From positions 24,233 to 88,232 of the forward strand of contig NZ_JAEMHM010000025.1 in assembly GCF_016458275.1 (NCBI RefSeq): a DNA stretch of 64,000 nucleotides. The letters run 5' to 3'. Position numbers and translations under genes: made by a program. The notes under the pieces were generated by a model. The model saw nothing but the letters and a program-made list of their open reading frames with translations, searched no databases and was not told the origin of the DNA. Below are positions 27,166 through 35,908 of the stretch, piece by piece (within the stretch, counting starts at the first letter, position 1; every line of letters starts with the position of its first letter). Source of the stretch: Geomesophilobacter sediminis (GTDB lineage Bacteria > Desulfobacterota > Desulfuromonadia > Geobacterales > Geobacteraceae).

Positions 27166-28221
27166 CTATGGGGAGTCGGTCGGGGGAGCAACGTGGTGCC
27201 GGAGCAGCTCCCAGAGGGAGCGCATCAGGCTTTGGACAGAAGAGACCGAGACGCGGGAAGCAACGGACTGAAGCGAGAACTGCAGGGCCGCCGGATAGTT
27301 GCCGCTGGCGCGAAGGGAATCGGAGATCCGCTTGTAGCTCCAGGAGAGCAGGTGTCGGGAAAGGGCCCGGCATTCCGGCGTGACGGAGTACAAGGCGAGA
27401 TGTCCTGCCATCGTGGCATTGAGCAGACACTTGGACAAATCGGAATAGGCGGAAAAGGCGCGGGGGCGGGGAGATACGTCAAGGACGCCGACCGGATCGG
27501 TACGGTACAAAATGGCTCGGGCACGGTCCACGATGCGGGAGGCAAAATGGAGATCCTCGGCGTAGTGGATCGGGCGCCAGAAGCCACCTACTGATCGCGC
27601 CAGGTCAGCTCGGACGATGCAGGTGTTCAGGTGCGCGATGGGGTGTCGCCGCATCGCCCGACAAAACTGGGCACGGCCCAGGCGCAGCACCGGTGGAGCC
27701 GTCGACACGATGGGACCGGAAAGGATGGGCGAGACAGCTGCGTTCCAGTCGGGAATAACGATGTTGCCGTCTGCCTCGGTGCTCCAGGTGCCGAAGAGGA
27801 AGTCGGCAGCTTCCTGTTCCAGGAGGGCCACTCCCGCGGAGAGGTGGTCCGCCGCAAGCCAGTGATCGTCGTCGTCGAGAAAGGCAATGAAGCGCCCGCG
27901 GGCCATGGTAAGGCCGCGGTTGCGATTCTCGGCGGGACCGTAGCAGCCAACCTCCTCCGGGGAGGAGAGCATGAAACGGAAGCGCCCGTCGAGTTCTCCC
28001 CTCAACTGTTGCAGAGCGGCTCGGTGCTCGCAGGAAGACCCGTCATCAACGACGAGCACCTCGAAGTCGGACAGATCCTGGCTGCGGATGCTTTGCAGGG
28101 CGCGGCGCAGCAGGGACGAACGGTCGCGGGTCGGCACGATTACCGAAACCAGCGGATCCCGCCCGGCTTCGTTTCCGCCCCCCGCGGCGCCGGCAAATTC
28201 CGATCCAGCGATACTCGTCAT
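27166..28221 (-). CDS. Family 2 glycosyltransferase
   Basis: A 351-residue soluble GT-A transferase. The nucleotide-sugar motifs are VSVIVPTRDRSSLLRRAL near 26, VLVVDDGSS and the metal-binding FLDDDDHW. The acceptor region after residue 190 (HPIAHLNTCIVRADL, then YAEDLHFASRI) holds the likely catalytic base in AEDL. No membrane segment. It is the last gene of a three-gene leftward operon with the deacetylase (88-base gap) and the 29345 gene; AGGGGAAA precedes the ATG. It probably adds a sugar to an exported glycan. Confidence 0.88.
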   Translation of the reverse strand: MTSIAGSEFAGAAGGGNEAGRDPLVSVIVPTRDRSSLLRRALQSIRSQDLSDFEVLVVDDGSSCEHRAALQQLRGELDGRFRFMLSSPEEVGCYGPAENRNRGLTMARGRFIAFLDDDDHWLAADHLSAGVALLEQEAADFLFGTWSTEADGNIVIPDWNAAVSPILSGPIVSTAPPVLRLGRAQFCRAMRRHPIAHLNTCIVRADLARSVGGFWRPIHYAEDLHFASRIVDRARAILYRTDPVGVLDVSPRPRAFSAYSDLSKCLLNATMAGHLALYSVTPECRALSRHLLSWSYKRISDSLRASGNYPAALQFSLQSVASRVSVSSVQSLMRSLWELLRHHVAPPTDSP

Positions 28222-28309
28222 CCACTTTTCCCCTGTTCGGCACGGTCGCCCATCGCACTTACTCCCGCGGTCATACCGGCGACACCTCAGGTTGGGCCAC
28301 CCGGTCCCG

Positions 28310-29332
28310 CTACATCCAGCTCGACAACAGCATTTTCACCCGGCGCAACAAGGCCGAAATACCGCACAGTTCCGCTTCCAGCTCCAGCAGTGCCATGTGC
28401 TCCCCATCCATGATTCTCGGCAGGAAGTGGTGGTCTCCGGGGAAGGCTATCCCCAGGTCAGTGGTCATGGAGCTGGCGATGCCAAGGCGTTCCAGGGTAC
28501 TGCGCGAATCACGGGTGTACTTGCCACTGGGGAAACAAAAGTGGACGAACCGGTCGCCTTCGACCTGAAGCAGGCGGGCAAGATGCCGTCGGTTATCGGC
28601 AACTTCAGACCCCATTGCTGTGTCGCTGAAATCGTGAAGGGTGTGATTATGGGTATGGAGTTGGATGTCGACTCCTTTCTCAAAGGCATCCCGAAGTTGG
28701 TCGCGCGACATGTAGTGAAAGGTCTTGTTATCGAAATACCGGGCAAAATCGATCCCGAGCGATTGCGCCAGCCGGCGCACCCTTTCCAGGCGTTCCTCAG
28801 ACTCACCCTCCAACGAGACGGCTGCCGCGTAGATCCGATCATCGACGGGAACGGTGCCGACCAACCCGGACTCCGCCAGCATCTTCAAGTAACGCGCCAT
28901 CACGTGCGGCACCGGCTGCTCCCGCACCAGGTTTGCCGTATCGCAGTAAAGGGTGGTCGGGATCCGGTGAGCCTGCAGAACGGGAAGCATGGCCTCATAG
29001 GTACTGTACCAACCGTCGTCGATGGTGATCACCACGGCGCACGGGGGGAGTTTCCCGTCACGCAGCCCGGCAACCGCCTCCTCCAGGGCGAGGACCGGAT
29101 ACCTCCACGTCTGCAGGTATTTGAATCTGCGGGCGAAGGTGCCGCGATTCATAAACATCCCGTCCCCGGGAAACCCTTCGTCGCCCAACCAGACGCCGTG
29201 ATAGGCGAGAATCCGAACCCCGGTCCGGGTCAGGTAACGCGAAAGGGAAAAGAGCCCGGTGAGCTTCAGGGCAAACAGCAAAGCGAGCTTGACGCTCTTT
29301 CTCAGGTGGGCCGAGAAACCCTTTTTCGGCAT
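28310..29332 (-). CDS. Polysaccharide deacetylase family protein (NodB-type)
   Basis: A 340-residue carbohydrate esterase 4-like protein. The entry motif RILAYHGVW and the metal/catalytic motif VVITIDDGWYSTYEAMLPVL correspond to the T-F-DDG motif, with IDDG here. HTHNHTLHDF is the H-x3-H zinc site, and FCFPSGKYT is motif 3. A short hydrophobic N-terminal stretch (about 12-27) could anchor it. GAGGAGA precedes the ATG, 12 bases after the 29345 gene start region, so the two are cotranscribed. It would remove N-acetyl groups from a surface glycan. Confidence 0.88.
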   Translation of the reverse strand: MPKKGFSAHLRKSVKLALLFALKLTGLFSLSRYLTRTGVRILAYHGVWLGDEGFPGDGMFMNRGTFARRFKYLQTWRYPVLALEEAVAGLRDGKLPPCAVVITIDDGWYSTYEAMLPVLQAHRIPTTLYCDTANLVREQPVPHVMARYLKMLAESGLVGTVPVDDRIYAAAVSLEGESEERLERVRRLAQSLGIDFARYFDNKTFHYMSRDQLRDAFEKGVDIQLHTHNHTLHDFSDTAMGSEVADNRRHLARLLQVEGDRFVHFCFPSGKYTRDSRSTLERLGIASSMTTDLGIAFPGDHHFLPRIMDGEHMALLELEAELCGISALLRRVKMLLSSWM

Positions 29333-29344
29333 GGAATTCTCCTC

Positions 29345-30289
29345 TCAGCGCTGCGCCCAGGACAGAAGCTGTGCGCGCGGCCACACCAGCAGGTAGCTGG
29401 TCGGCAAATACTTCCCTTCCTGGTAGAGCTTGACCCGGTTTCCGGACAGGTCCCGCCGGGTGGCGAGGTCAATGTCGGCCGGAGAAGAACCGACCCGTAG
29501 GAAAAAAGCTCCCCCCTGCAGGGGAAAACGCCGCAGGTAGGACAGCGTGGGAGTTATCTTCTCTACCGCCGGGTCGTAAAACCAACTGCTTCCGATCAGG
29601 CCGCGATACTCGGGGTGAAGGGACAAAAGCTCGGCGGCAAGTCGATAGCAGCGCTCCCAGCCGGACTCATTGAAGGATCTCAGCATCGGCGTATGAAGAT
29701 GCAGGGCGAGATAGGGAGCGATACGGCCCCGATGCTGCAGCGCCATTTTGGTAACCTGCAGCATCTGGCGCAACCCGTGCCGGAAGGCCAAAGATCTCGG
29801 AATCGCAGCGTATTTTTCGATCAGAGCAGCCCCTCCGGGTACCATTTCCAGCCGACAGATCCCGAGATCCTTAAGGAAAAGATCGTGTTCCAGGGACATC
29901 GGCCGGGGTGAGTCGCCGGTAAGACCGGACACGATCCGCTGCAACTGCTCGAGAACCCCCTCCAGACAAGGTGCAGGCAGGGGATGCGCCAGAAATCGTT
30001 CCGGGAGCTCGGGAATCAGGAGGGCCAGGAGTATGGCTCCCCAAAGGTATTGCTCCCTCTCCTCCTGAGGCTTCACCTTGCGCCACCAACCCAAAGCTTC
30101 GACCGGAACCCGAAAATACTGATCTCCCGAGGCAGCGTCGAGGAGCCGGATCACCCAGCCGACTTCCTCCAGCACGGCATCGCGCCGGGGCACCGGGAGC
30201 TTCTCCAGCAGCTGCCGCAGGGGCTCTTTCCCCTGACGCGCGATCGCATCGAAGGGAAATGGTGAGCGGGGTTGCGTGCCAGAAGTCAT
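29345..30289 (-). CDS. Unrecognised protein family, copy 1 (paralogue at 41555)
   Basis: A 314-residue soluble protein I cannot assign. The C-terminal half is the conserved part shared with the 41555 gene: LALHLHTPMLRSFNESGWE (about residues 190-208), IGSSWFYDP (about 231-239), GGAFFLRVGSSPADIDLATR (about 257-276) and a terminal YLLVWPRAQLL. The N-terminal half is helical and more variable (LEHDLFLKDLGICRLE is common to both). The ATG at 30289 follows AAGGAG eight bases upstream. As first gene of the operon with the deacetylase and glycosyltransferase, it probably acts on the same glycan or its lipid carrier. Confidence 0.75.
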   Translation of the reverse strand: MTSGTQPRSPFPFDAIARQGKEPLRQLLEKLPVPRRDAVLEEVGWVIRLLDAASGDQYFRVPVEALGWWRKVKPQEEREQYLWGAILLALLIPELPERFLAHPLPAPCLEGVLEQLQRIVSGLTGDSPRPMSLEHDLFLKDLGICRLEMVPGGAALIEKYAAIPRSLAFRHGLRQMLQVTKMALQHRGRIAPYLALHLHTPMLRSFNESGWERCYRLAAELLSLHPEYRGLIGSSWFYDPAVEKITPTLSYLRRFPLQGGAFFLRVGSSPADIDLATRRDLSGNRVKLYQEGKYLPTSYLLVWPRAQLLSWAQR

Positions 30290-30449
30290 AATCCGGGCTC
30301 CTTTCCGTGTCTCCCCAGTGCGGACCCTGCATTAGAGCAGACCAATCGGAATTATTTACCACCTGATCCCCCTGGGTCAACCCGTGATATGCCCGCCGCC
30401 CCGCTTCCGACGCGCAGTCTCGCTGCCCAAAGGTGGCGCCTCACCGGAC

Positions 30450-30477
30450 TTGACATGCCAATCCGAGGATTTAGATT
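30450..30477 (+). promoter_or_regulatory. Sigma-70 type promoter for the ACP-ligase-reductase operon
   Basis: TTGACA (30450-30455), 16-base spacer, TAGATT (30472-30477), 74 bases before the ACP ATG. Same hexamers as the 5425 promoter. Confidence 0.55.
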
Positions 30478-30550
30478 TACATATCTCCCAGCCGTACATA
30501 GGCAGTTTTTCATTGGATAAAACAAAAAAACCAAGAGCGGAGACTCGGTG

Positions 30551-30805
30551 ATGCGCGAAATTATCTTGAAGGAGTTCATGGACGTCATGAGCCAAGCAAA
30601 TGCGACACTTCGTACTGAACTATCCGATGAAGCAGTCTTGCTTGAAACCGGCATGGATTCTCTCGGTTTTGCCATTCTTGTTGCCCAACTGGAAACAAAG
30701 TTAGGCTACGATCCTTTCTCACTCATGGATCAACCCTATTATCCGGTAACGTTCGGTGACTTCGTTCAGATTTACGAGCGGTACCGGCCCGATGGGAACC
30801 TTTGA
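30551..30805 (+). CDS. Acyl carrier protein
   Basis: An 84-residue ACP with the phosphopantetheine attachment motif ETGMDSLGF (Ser37). The sequence around it is helical and acidic as in stand-alone ACPs, and FDPFSL-like LGYDPFSLMDQ follows. Starts at ATG 30551, eight bases from GGAG. It is followed by an adenylating enzyme (stop-start overlap TTGA possible) and a ketoreductase, so it carries a dedicated acyl group. This is probably not the housekeeping ACP, which sits with fab genes. Confidence 0.9.
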   Translation: MREIILKEFMDVMSQANATLRTELSDEAVLLETGMDSLGFAILVAQLETKLGYDPFSLMDQPYYPVTFGDFVQIYERYRPDGNL

Positions 30806-30825
30806 AGCACCGTGAGGAAGCAACC

Positions 30826-32169
30826 ATGCTCTTGGAAAGAATGAAAAGCAGACGTGTCGATATACCGGTCTGGATCGGTCCGGACGGGAAGATACTATCC
30901 GCCCCCGAAATCGAGGTGCTGGTCACCGCTTTAAGATCGCGCCACGCCGGGCTGCAAGGAAGAAAAGTGGTGCTGCGTTGCAACAGCGATTTTCTGACGG
31001 CCAGGGCACTGCTAACCCTGGATGGCTTCTGCGCCGAACTGCTGCTGATCCACCCCGGCACCCCGGAGTCCGACTGCGCAGCGGTGGAAAGCGGTTTTGG
31101 TCCCGATGGGGTGCTGACCGACGCCGATTTCGCGGGGGACGATTCCCCGCCTGTCCCACACGTAAAGGGGGCAGCGGTTCCGGAGACCGTCACGAAATGG
31201 ATGATCCCTACCTCAGGCACGACGCGGACGCCCCGGTTGATACCGCATGACTCCGCCTCGCTTTCGCGGACCGTGAAGTCGCCCGCGGCTGGTCTCCCCC
31301 ACCACTGGGGGCTCATGTATGGCATTACCCGCTTTGCCGGTTTGCAGGTTTTTCTGCAAAGCCTTCTGGGAGGTGGGGTGCTCCTCTTCCCTCCTTCCGG
31401 GGCAAGTTTTCCGGAGAAGGTACGTTACCTCAGCGAGTGTGGCTGTACCGCTCTCTCCGCCACCCCGACCCATTGGCGCAAGATCCTGATGACCCCCTTA
31501 TCCGAGAGGCTTCGTTTGCAGCAGATCACCGTCGGTGGGGAGATTGTGGATCAGCCGCTGCTGGATCTCGTGAAGAGCCGGTTTCCCGAGGCGAGAGTGG
31601 TGCATATCTATGCTTCCACCGAGACCGGGGTCGGCTTCACCGTGAAGGACGGTCTTTCCGGCTTCCCTTGCTCCTGGCTGGCTGATGGGATCGAGAACGT
31701 CAGGATGAAAATTCACGACGGGACGCTCTGGCTCAAGATCCCGGGGCGGACCCTCTCTCCGACATGCGGCATCGTGGAGGTCGACGAGGAAGGGTACATC
31801 AACACCGGAGACTTGGTGTTGGTTGACAGTGACCGCGTCCGTTTCCTCGGCAGGATGAACGGAACGATCAACGTCGGGGGAAACAAGGTCTCCCCGGAAG
31901 AGGTGGAGCAGGTGCTCCTGGCCCACCCCGCCGTTTTACTGGCCTCGGCACACGGGGCCCGCAACCCGATTTCGGGGCAGATCGTGGTGGCGGAAGTCGC
32001 GCTGAAACCCGGGCATCATACGGTAGCGACGGAGATCGAGAAGGAGCTCCGTTTCTTCTGCCGCGAGCGGCTCGACCTGTACAAGGTCCCGGCACGGGTG
32101 ACCCTTGTTGATGATCTGACGGTCAACGAAAGCGGGAAGATCACCAGGAGGCCGCAATGGACTGGGTAA
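30826..32169 (+). CDS. AMP-dependent acyl-activating enzyme (ANL superfamily)
   Basis: A 447-residue short adenylating enzyme. It contains the P-loop TSGTTRTPRLIPH, the substrate motif HIYASTETGVGF, the hinge NTGDLVLVDSDRVRFLGRMN and GGNKVSPEEVEQ, and the C-terminal catalytic Lys in VNESGKITRR. The large domain is about 100 residues shorter than typical ligases. ATG 30826 has GAGGAA upstream and is preferred; a TTG at 30802 overlapping the ACP stop is an alternative. It probably loads a short or unusual acyl group onto the ACP. Confidence 0.88.
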   Translation: MLLERMKSRRVDIPVWIGPDGKILSAPEIEVLVTALRSRHAGLQGRKVVLRCNSDFLTARALLTLDGFCAELLLIHPGTPESDCAAVESGFGPDGVLTDADFAGDDSPPVPHVKGAAVPETVTKWMIPTSGTTRTPRLIPHDSASLSRTVKSPAAGLPHHWGLMYGITRFAGLQVFLQSLLGGGVLLFPPSGASFPEKVRYLSECGCTALSATPTHWRKILMTPLSERLRLQQITVGGEIVDQPLLDLVKSRFPEARVVHIYASTETGVGFTVKDGLSGFPCSWLADGIENVRMKIHDGTLWLKIPGRTLSPTCGIVEVDEEGYINTGDLVLVDSDRVRFLGRMNGTINVGGNKVSPEEVEQVLLAHPAVLLASAHGARNPISGQIVVAEVALKPGHHTVATEIEKELRFFCRERLDLYKVPARVTLVDDLTVNESGKITRRPQWTG

Positions 32170-32882
32170 TGGTAACCGGTGGGACGCGCGGGTTGGGGCT
32201 GGCCATCTGCAAGGAGTTGATCGCGGAGGGGTACCAGGTCGTGGCAATCGGTCGCGCCCTTTCCCCGGAGTTACAGGCGGAGCTGGACCACAGCGCCGGG
32301 CGCCTCAAGTTCGAGCGCTTCGACCTTTCTCAAACCGACGCCATCCACGACCTCGTTACCGGCTTGTGCCAGAGATACTCGGCGGCACCCTACGGGCTGG
32401 TCAACAATGCGGCTTTGGGCCTGGATGGGGTATTGGGAACGCAGCACGAACGGGAGATCCAGCAGCTCGTCGCGGTGAACGTGCTGGCGCCGATCCTCCT
32501 GACCAAATATGCGGTGCGCCAGATGATGACCCGGCGGCGCGGCCGGGTCATCAACATTTCGTCCATCATCGCCAGTACCGGTTTCAGCGGTCTCTCCGTC
32601 TATGCAGCCACCAAGGCGGCCCTGGTCGGTTTCACGAAATCGCTGGCCCGCGAGGTAGGAAAGGCCGGCATCACGGTGAACGCCATCGCCCCGGGGTTTA
32701 TGGCAACCGAGATGACCTCCTCGTTGCAGGGGGAAAAACTCGACTCGGTGGTGCGGCGGACCCCCTTGGGGCGCTTGGTGACGGTAAAGGACGTTGCCGC
32801 GGCGGCAGCTTATTTGATGGGAGAAAAAGGAGGGGCGGTCACCGGATCGGTGGTCACCATCGATGCCGGAAGCACCGCGTGA
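32157..32882 (+). CDS. 3-oxoacyl-ACP reductase-like short-chain dehydrogenase
   Basis: A 241-residue classical SDR. It has the cofactor loop TGGTRGLGLAI, NNAALGLDG, the catalytic Ser in INISSIIASTG, the YAATK catalytic motif and NAIAPGFMATEMT. It resembles FabG. It overlaps the ligase by 13 bases. With the ACP and ligase it makes a three-gene set that could form a 3-hydroxyacyl thioester for attachment to a sugar; I infer this from comparable trios in O-antigen and flagellin-glycosylation loci. Confidence 0.88.
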   Translation: MDWVMVTGGTRGLGLAICKELIAEGYQVVAIGRALSPELQAELDHSAGRLKFERFDLSQTDAIHDLVTGLCQRYSAAPYGLVNNAALGLDGVLGTQHEREIQQLVAVNVLAPILLTKYAVRQMMTRRRGRVINISSIIASTGFSGLSVYAATKAALVGFTKSLAREVGKAGITVNAIAPGFMATEMTSSLQGEKLDSVVRRTPLGRLVTVKDVAAAAAYLMGEKGGAVTGSVVTIDAGSTA

Positions 32883-33340
32883 AGTCGGCAGCCAGAGAGG
32901 GCCGGGGAAGGATCTCGCCGTAGAGCACAGTTAATCATGTCTAATTACAGTCAAAGCCGATAGCATTAACCTTATTTTCCCCTAACTTGCCATACATCCT
33001 TCCAAAGATGCGATACATTGATGCAGTTACTGATCTGTATTACGTCACGCATCAGATCTTTGTCTCCCTTACATCGCCTGAATTTCATAAACATTCAATC
33101 TTATTCACCGATCTTGGGTTCAGGCATCAAAGCACAGATGGACTGGATTACCTAAATCTTCAATTTCTTTTTCTAATTCCTCGACCGCTTCAATTTTTCA
33201 CGGTTTTCACTTCGAAGTATTAACTCATCCGGTTCTTTCTCGGAAAGCAGCATCTAGTTAGCCGGACCGCTCCGTGCGAGCCCCCCCATCCGTCGCGAGC
33301 CAAAAGTTGCTCTTAGCCTCACGCGTTTGCCCGTCCGCAG
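32883..33340. other. AT-rich gap without a recognised gene
   Basis: The stretch 32940-33230 is clearly more AT-rich than its surroundings. GATCTG near 33030 and CAGATC near 33050 form a small inverted repeat. A possible open frame (32987-33223) has no ribosome-binding site and no family resemblance. It may be degraded foreign DNA or a long promoter region for the 33477 gene. Confidence 0.4.
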
Positions 33341-33441
33341 TTTACGATGTTGGAGGCCGCACGACCTGGGACACCATGACGGCCTCCAGACAAGGGAGGT
33401 GATTCCGATGTTTCCGTGAACCAGCGAGTTCACACCGTAAA
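33341..33441 (+). ncRNA. Candidate structured leader RNA of the DUF4082 gene
   Basis: TTTACG (33341-33346) can pair with CGTAAA (33436-33441), closing a multibranch fold. Inside are a perfect 8-bp hairpin GGAGGCCG/CGGCCTCC (33352-33387) and GTGAA/TTCAC (33416-33433). It ends 36 bases before the ATG of a secreted DUF4082 protein. It does not match the GEMM consensus found upstream of the sister gene. Evidence is base-pairing only. Confidence 0.35.
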
Positions 33442-33476
33442 TGGTCGGTCCCCGTTTTCTACGAGTGGAGGAAGAG

Positions 33477-35438
33477 ATGAATCGAAAACAAAGATGTCAA
33501 CTTCTGGTAGCAATGATCTCCCTTCTGATGGCAATTTGTTGTGGCAGTGCATTCGGTGCGAGTATCTGGAGCGACGCGGCCGTGCCAGACACGACCGACG
33601 CAGGGCCAGACAGCGCGCTGGAAGTAGGGGTCAGGTTTTCCAGTGATGTCAACGGCTATATCACCGGGATCCGCTTCTACAAGGAGGCCACCAATACCGG
33701 GACCCACGTCGGCAATCTCTGGAGGGCAGACGGAACGAGGCTCGCAACGGGAACTTTCACCAATGAGACCGCCACCGGATGGCAACAGCTGAATTTCTCC
33801 GCACCGGTCCCAATAACTGCCGGGGCCGGGTACGTGGCGTCGTACCATACCGATAACGGCCACTACAGTTGCGACCAGCATTACTTTGAAACCGAAGGGG
33901 TAGATACCTATCCCCTGCATGCCCCAGCCAACCAGGCCTCGGCTCCTAACGGAGTCTATGCCTACGGTTCTTCCAGCACGTTCCCGACCACCGGGTTCAA
34001 CAGCTCGAACTATTGGGTCGACGTCGTCTTTTCCACCAACCTCTGGTCGCCGACCACCGTTCCCGGGGTCATCGATTCCGGTCCGGACGATCCGGTCGAG
34101 CTGGGGGTCAGATTCAGTTCCACCACGGGCGGCTACGTGACGGGGGTCCGCTTTTACAAGGCCACGGCCAATACCGGAACCCATGTCGGCAATCTTTGGA
34201 ACGGTTCCGGGCAACTTCTGGCCAGTGCGACGTTCAGCAACGAGACGGAATCGGGGTGGCAGGAGGTCCAATTCGCCTCCCCCGTCGCCATAACCGCCGA
34301 TACTCCTTACGTCGTCTCCTACCACACGAGCGTCGGGCACTACAGTGACGACCAGTACTACTTCGAATCCTCCGGAGTAGATGCTGCGCCACTGAACGCG
34401 CCCGGAGGCGGCCCCCCCAACGGGCTCTTTGCCTACGGTTCATCAAGCACCTTCCCTGCGAGCAGTTGGCATAGCTCCAACTACTGGGTAGACGTGGTAT
34501 TTTCTCCCCGATCCGCAACCCCATCCCCTTCCATCAGCGGGGTAAGCGGCACCGTCAGCACGGGTCAGATCCTCACCATCACCGGCTCCAACCTGGTCCA
34601 GGACAACAAGGTCGACTGGCACTCGTTTTTCCACGGGACCGCCTACAGTTTTGAAGGTTCCGACTTCTTTTCGGACCGTTACGTCTCGGGAACCGGCGAT
34701 CCCGGCGCAACCTACGACACGAGCGTGAAGCTTTTAGGTAATCAGAGTGCCAAGTTCTACATCCCTTCCGCCACCACCTGTGTTCCCAACGTCGGTAACG
34801 GCGGCAGTGCCCCCTTGATCCGCAATACGTACTTCATGCGGGGCTACGTCAGGTACAGCGTCCCGGTGGACGGAGACAAGAAGACTTGGCCCGACAACCA
34901 TCTCAAACTGTTCGGTGCCCAGACGAACGCAAGTCTCGCCTACATCCAACCGGCTACTGACGGCACGGTTCCGAGCTATTGGGTCGCAACGCTTAACGGC
35001 AACGGCACCTGGGCCGCCAACCCCGGCGGTACCTTCCAAAACGACCGTTGGTACCTGGTCGAGGTCGAACAGTCCGCCGACACCTATACCGTCTGGGTCG
35101 ACAACCAGCAGATCCTCTCGGTTCCCTTCACCCAGACCGGATCCCCGATGTACTACGAGCTGGGGATCATCAACGCCTGCGTCTCCAACTATCCGGTGAC
35201 CGCCTGGATCGACGGCTTCACCCTGTCACGCTTCCGGATCCATCCCGCCTCCACCATCGAGATCAGCGACAACCCGACCTATGGCGCCGGAACGGTGAAA
35301 TACCAGGAACCGGTCTATCTCAGCGATGGCTCGGTCCAGTTCAAGGCCGATTTCACCGGCCTCGGATCTGGGCCTTACTACCTCTTCGTAACCAATAACC
35401 GCCTGGCGAGGAGCAGCGCGTACAACCTGGGGCCATGA
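33477..35438 (+). CDS. Secreted protein with two DUF4082 domains, TIG-like domain and a lectin-fold C-terminus
   Basis: A 653-residue exported protein; signal peptide about 1-28 (LLVAMISLLMAICCGSAFG). Two DUF4082 repeats follow, at about 29-193 and 194-350; each contains LGVRFSS...GYxTGxRFYK...NTGTHVGNLW...GWQ and ends NYWVDVVFS. An IPT/TIG-like segment (SISGVSGTVSTGQILTITGS) is near 360. A concanavalin A-like domain of about 230 residues ends the protein (YFMRGYVRYSVPVDGDKK, then RWYLVEVEQSADTYTVWVDN). GGAGGAAGAG precedes ATG 33477. It probably binds carbohydrate on the cell surface or in the matrix. Confidence 0.85.
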   Translation: MNRKQRCQLLVAMISLLMAICCGSAFGASIWSDAAVPDTTDAGPDSALEVGVRFSSDVNGYITGIRFYKEATNTGTHVGNLWRADGTRLATGTFTNETATGWQQLNFSAPVPITAGAGYVASYHTDNGHYSCDQHYFETEGVDTYPLHAPANQASAPNGVYAYGSSSTFPTTGFNSSNYWVDVVFSTNLWSPTTVPGVIDSGPDDPVELGVRFSSTTGGYVTGVRFYKATANTGTHVGNLWNGSGQLLASATFSNETESGWQEVQFASPVAITADTPYVVSYHTSVGHYSDDQYYFESSGVDAAPLNAPGGGPPNGLFAYGSSSTFPASSWHSSNYWVDVVFSPRSATPSPSISGVSGTVSTGQILTITGSNLVQDNKVDWHSFFHGTAYSFEGSDFFSDRYVSGTGDPGATYDTSVKLLGNQSAKFYIPSATTCVPNVGNGGSAPLIRNTYFMRGYVRYSVPVDGDKKTWPDNHLKLFGAQTNASLAYIQPATDGTVPSYWVATLNGNGTWAANPGGTFQNDRWYLVEVEQSADTYTVWVDNQQILSVPFTQTGSPMYYELGIINACVSNYPVTAWIDGFTLSRFRIHPASTIEISDNPTYGAGTVKYQEPVYLSDGSVQFKADFTGLGSGPYYLFVTNNRLARSSAYNLGP

Positions 35439-35908
35439 AGCAGCACCAGGCCCAACGTGCAACATATTGAGCAATTGCGGCACCGAATCGAGCCTTGATC
35501 GGGGTGATCAAACGGACCTCGGCTCCGATAACTCCACGCGCCGCGATTCCGGCCGCAGCTGCTGCTCTGACGATGGGACCCCACCGGGGCCTCCGGCCAC
35601 AAAATGTAGGGATGGGGCAACTGCCCCATCCCTTTTCTTTTCCGCGGTCGGCAACCGCGGCCAGAAGGCACATGCTCGCCCAAGAAATTCCCTGCTCCGG
35701 ACCGATTAAATTAGAGCAGAAAAATATACCTGTTAACATTAGCGAACGTTGATCATCCGATGCTCTGTGTTATCTACAACGGATGCATTTCGTCGCCCCA
35801 TCCGCGCGCGAAACGCCAATCAAACGGGGCCGGCATGATCCTGGGTACGAGGACCGGTGGTATCGGGCGGGACCGGGGGGGACAAGCACCAAGGTGCGGG
35901 AGGAAACG
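35439..35908. other. Gap of about 470 bases with one terminator
   Basis: Apart from the hairpin at 35608, no convincing gene is seen. Open frame continues upstream of the GTG at 35909 but lacks a ribosome-binding site and coding character, so I do not include it in the 35909 gene. Confidence 0.4.
35608..35638 (+). terminator. Rho-independent terminator
   Basis: GGGATGGGGCA/TGCCCCATCCC with almost no loop, then TTTTCTTTT; 170 bases after the 33477 gene. Confidence 0.75.

Noticed and set aside
32987..33223. Small protein in the AT-rich gap
   Set aside because: No ribosome-binding site, no hydrophobic or domain pattern, and overlaps an inverted repeat.
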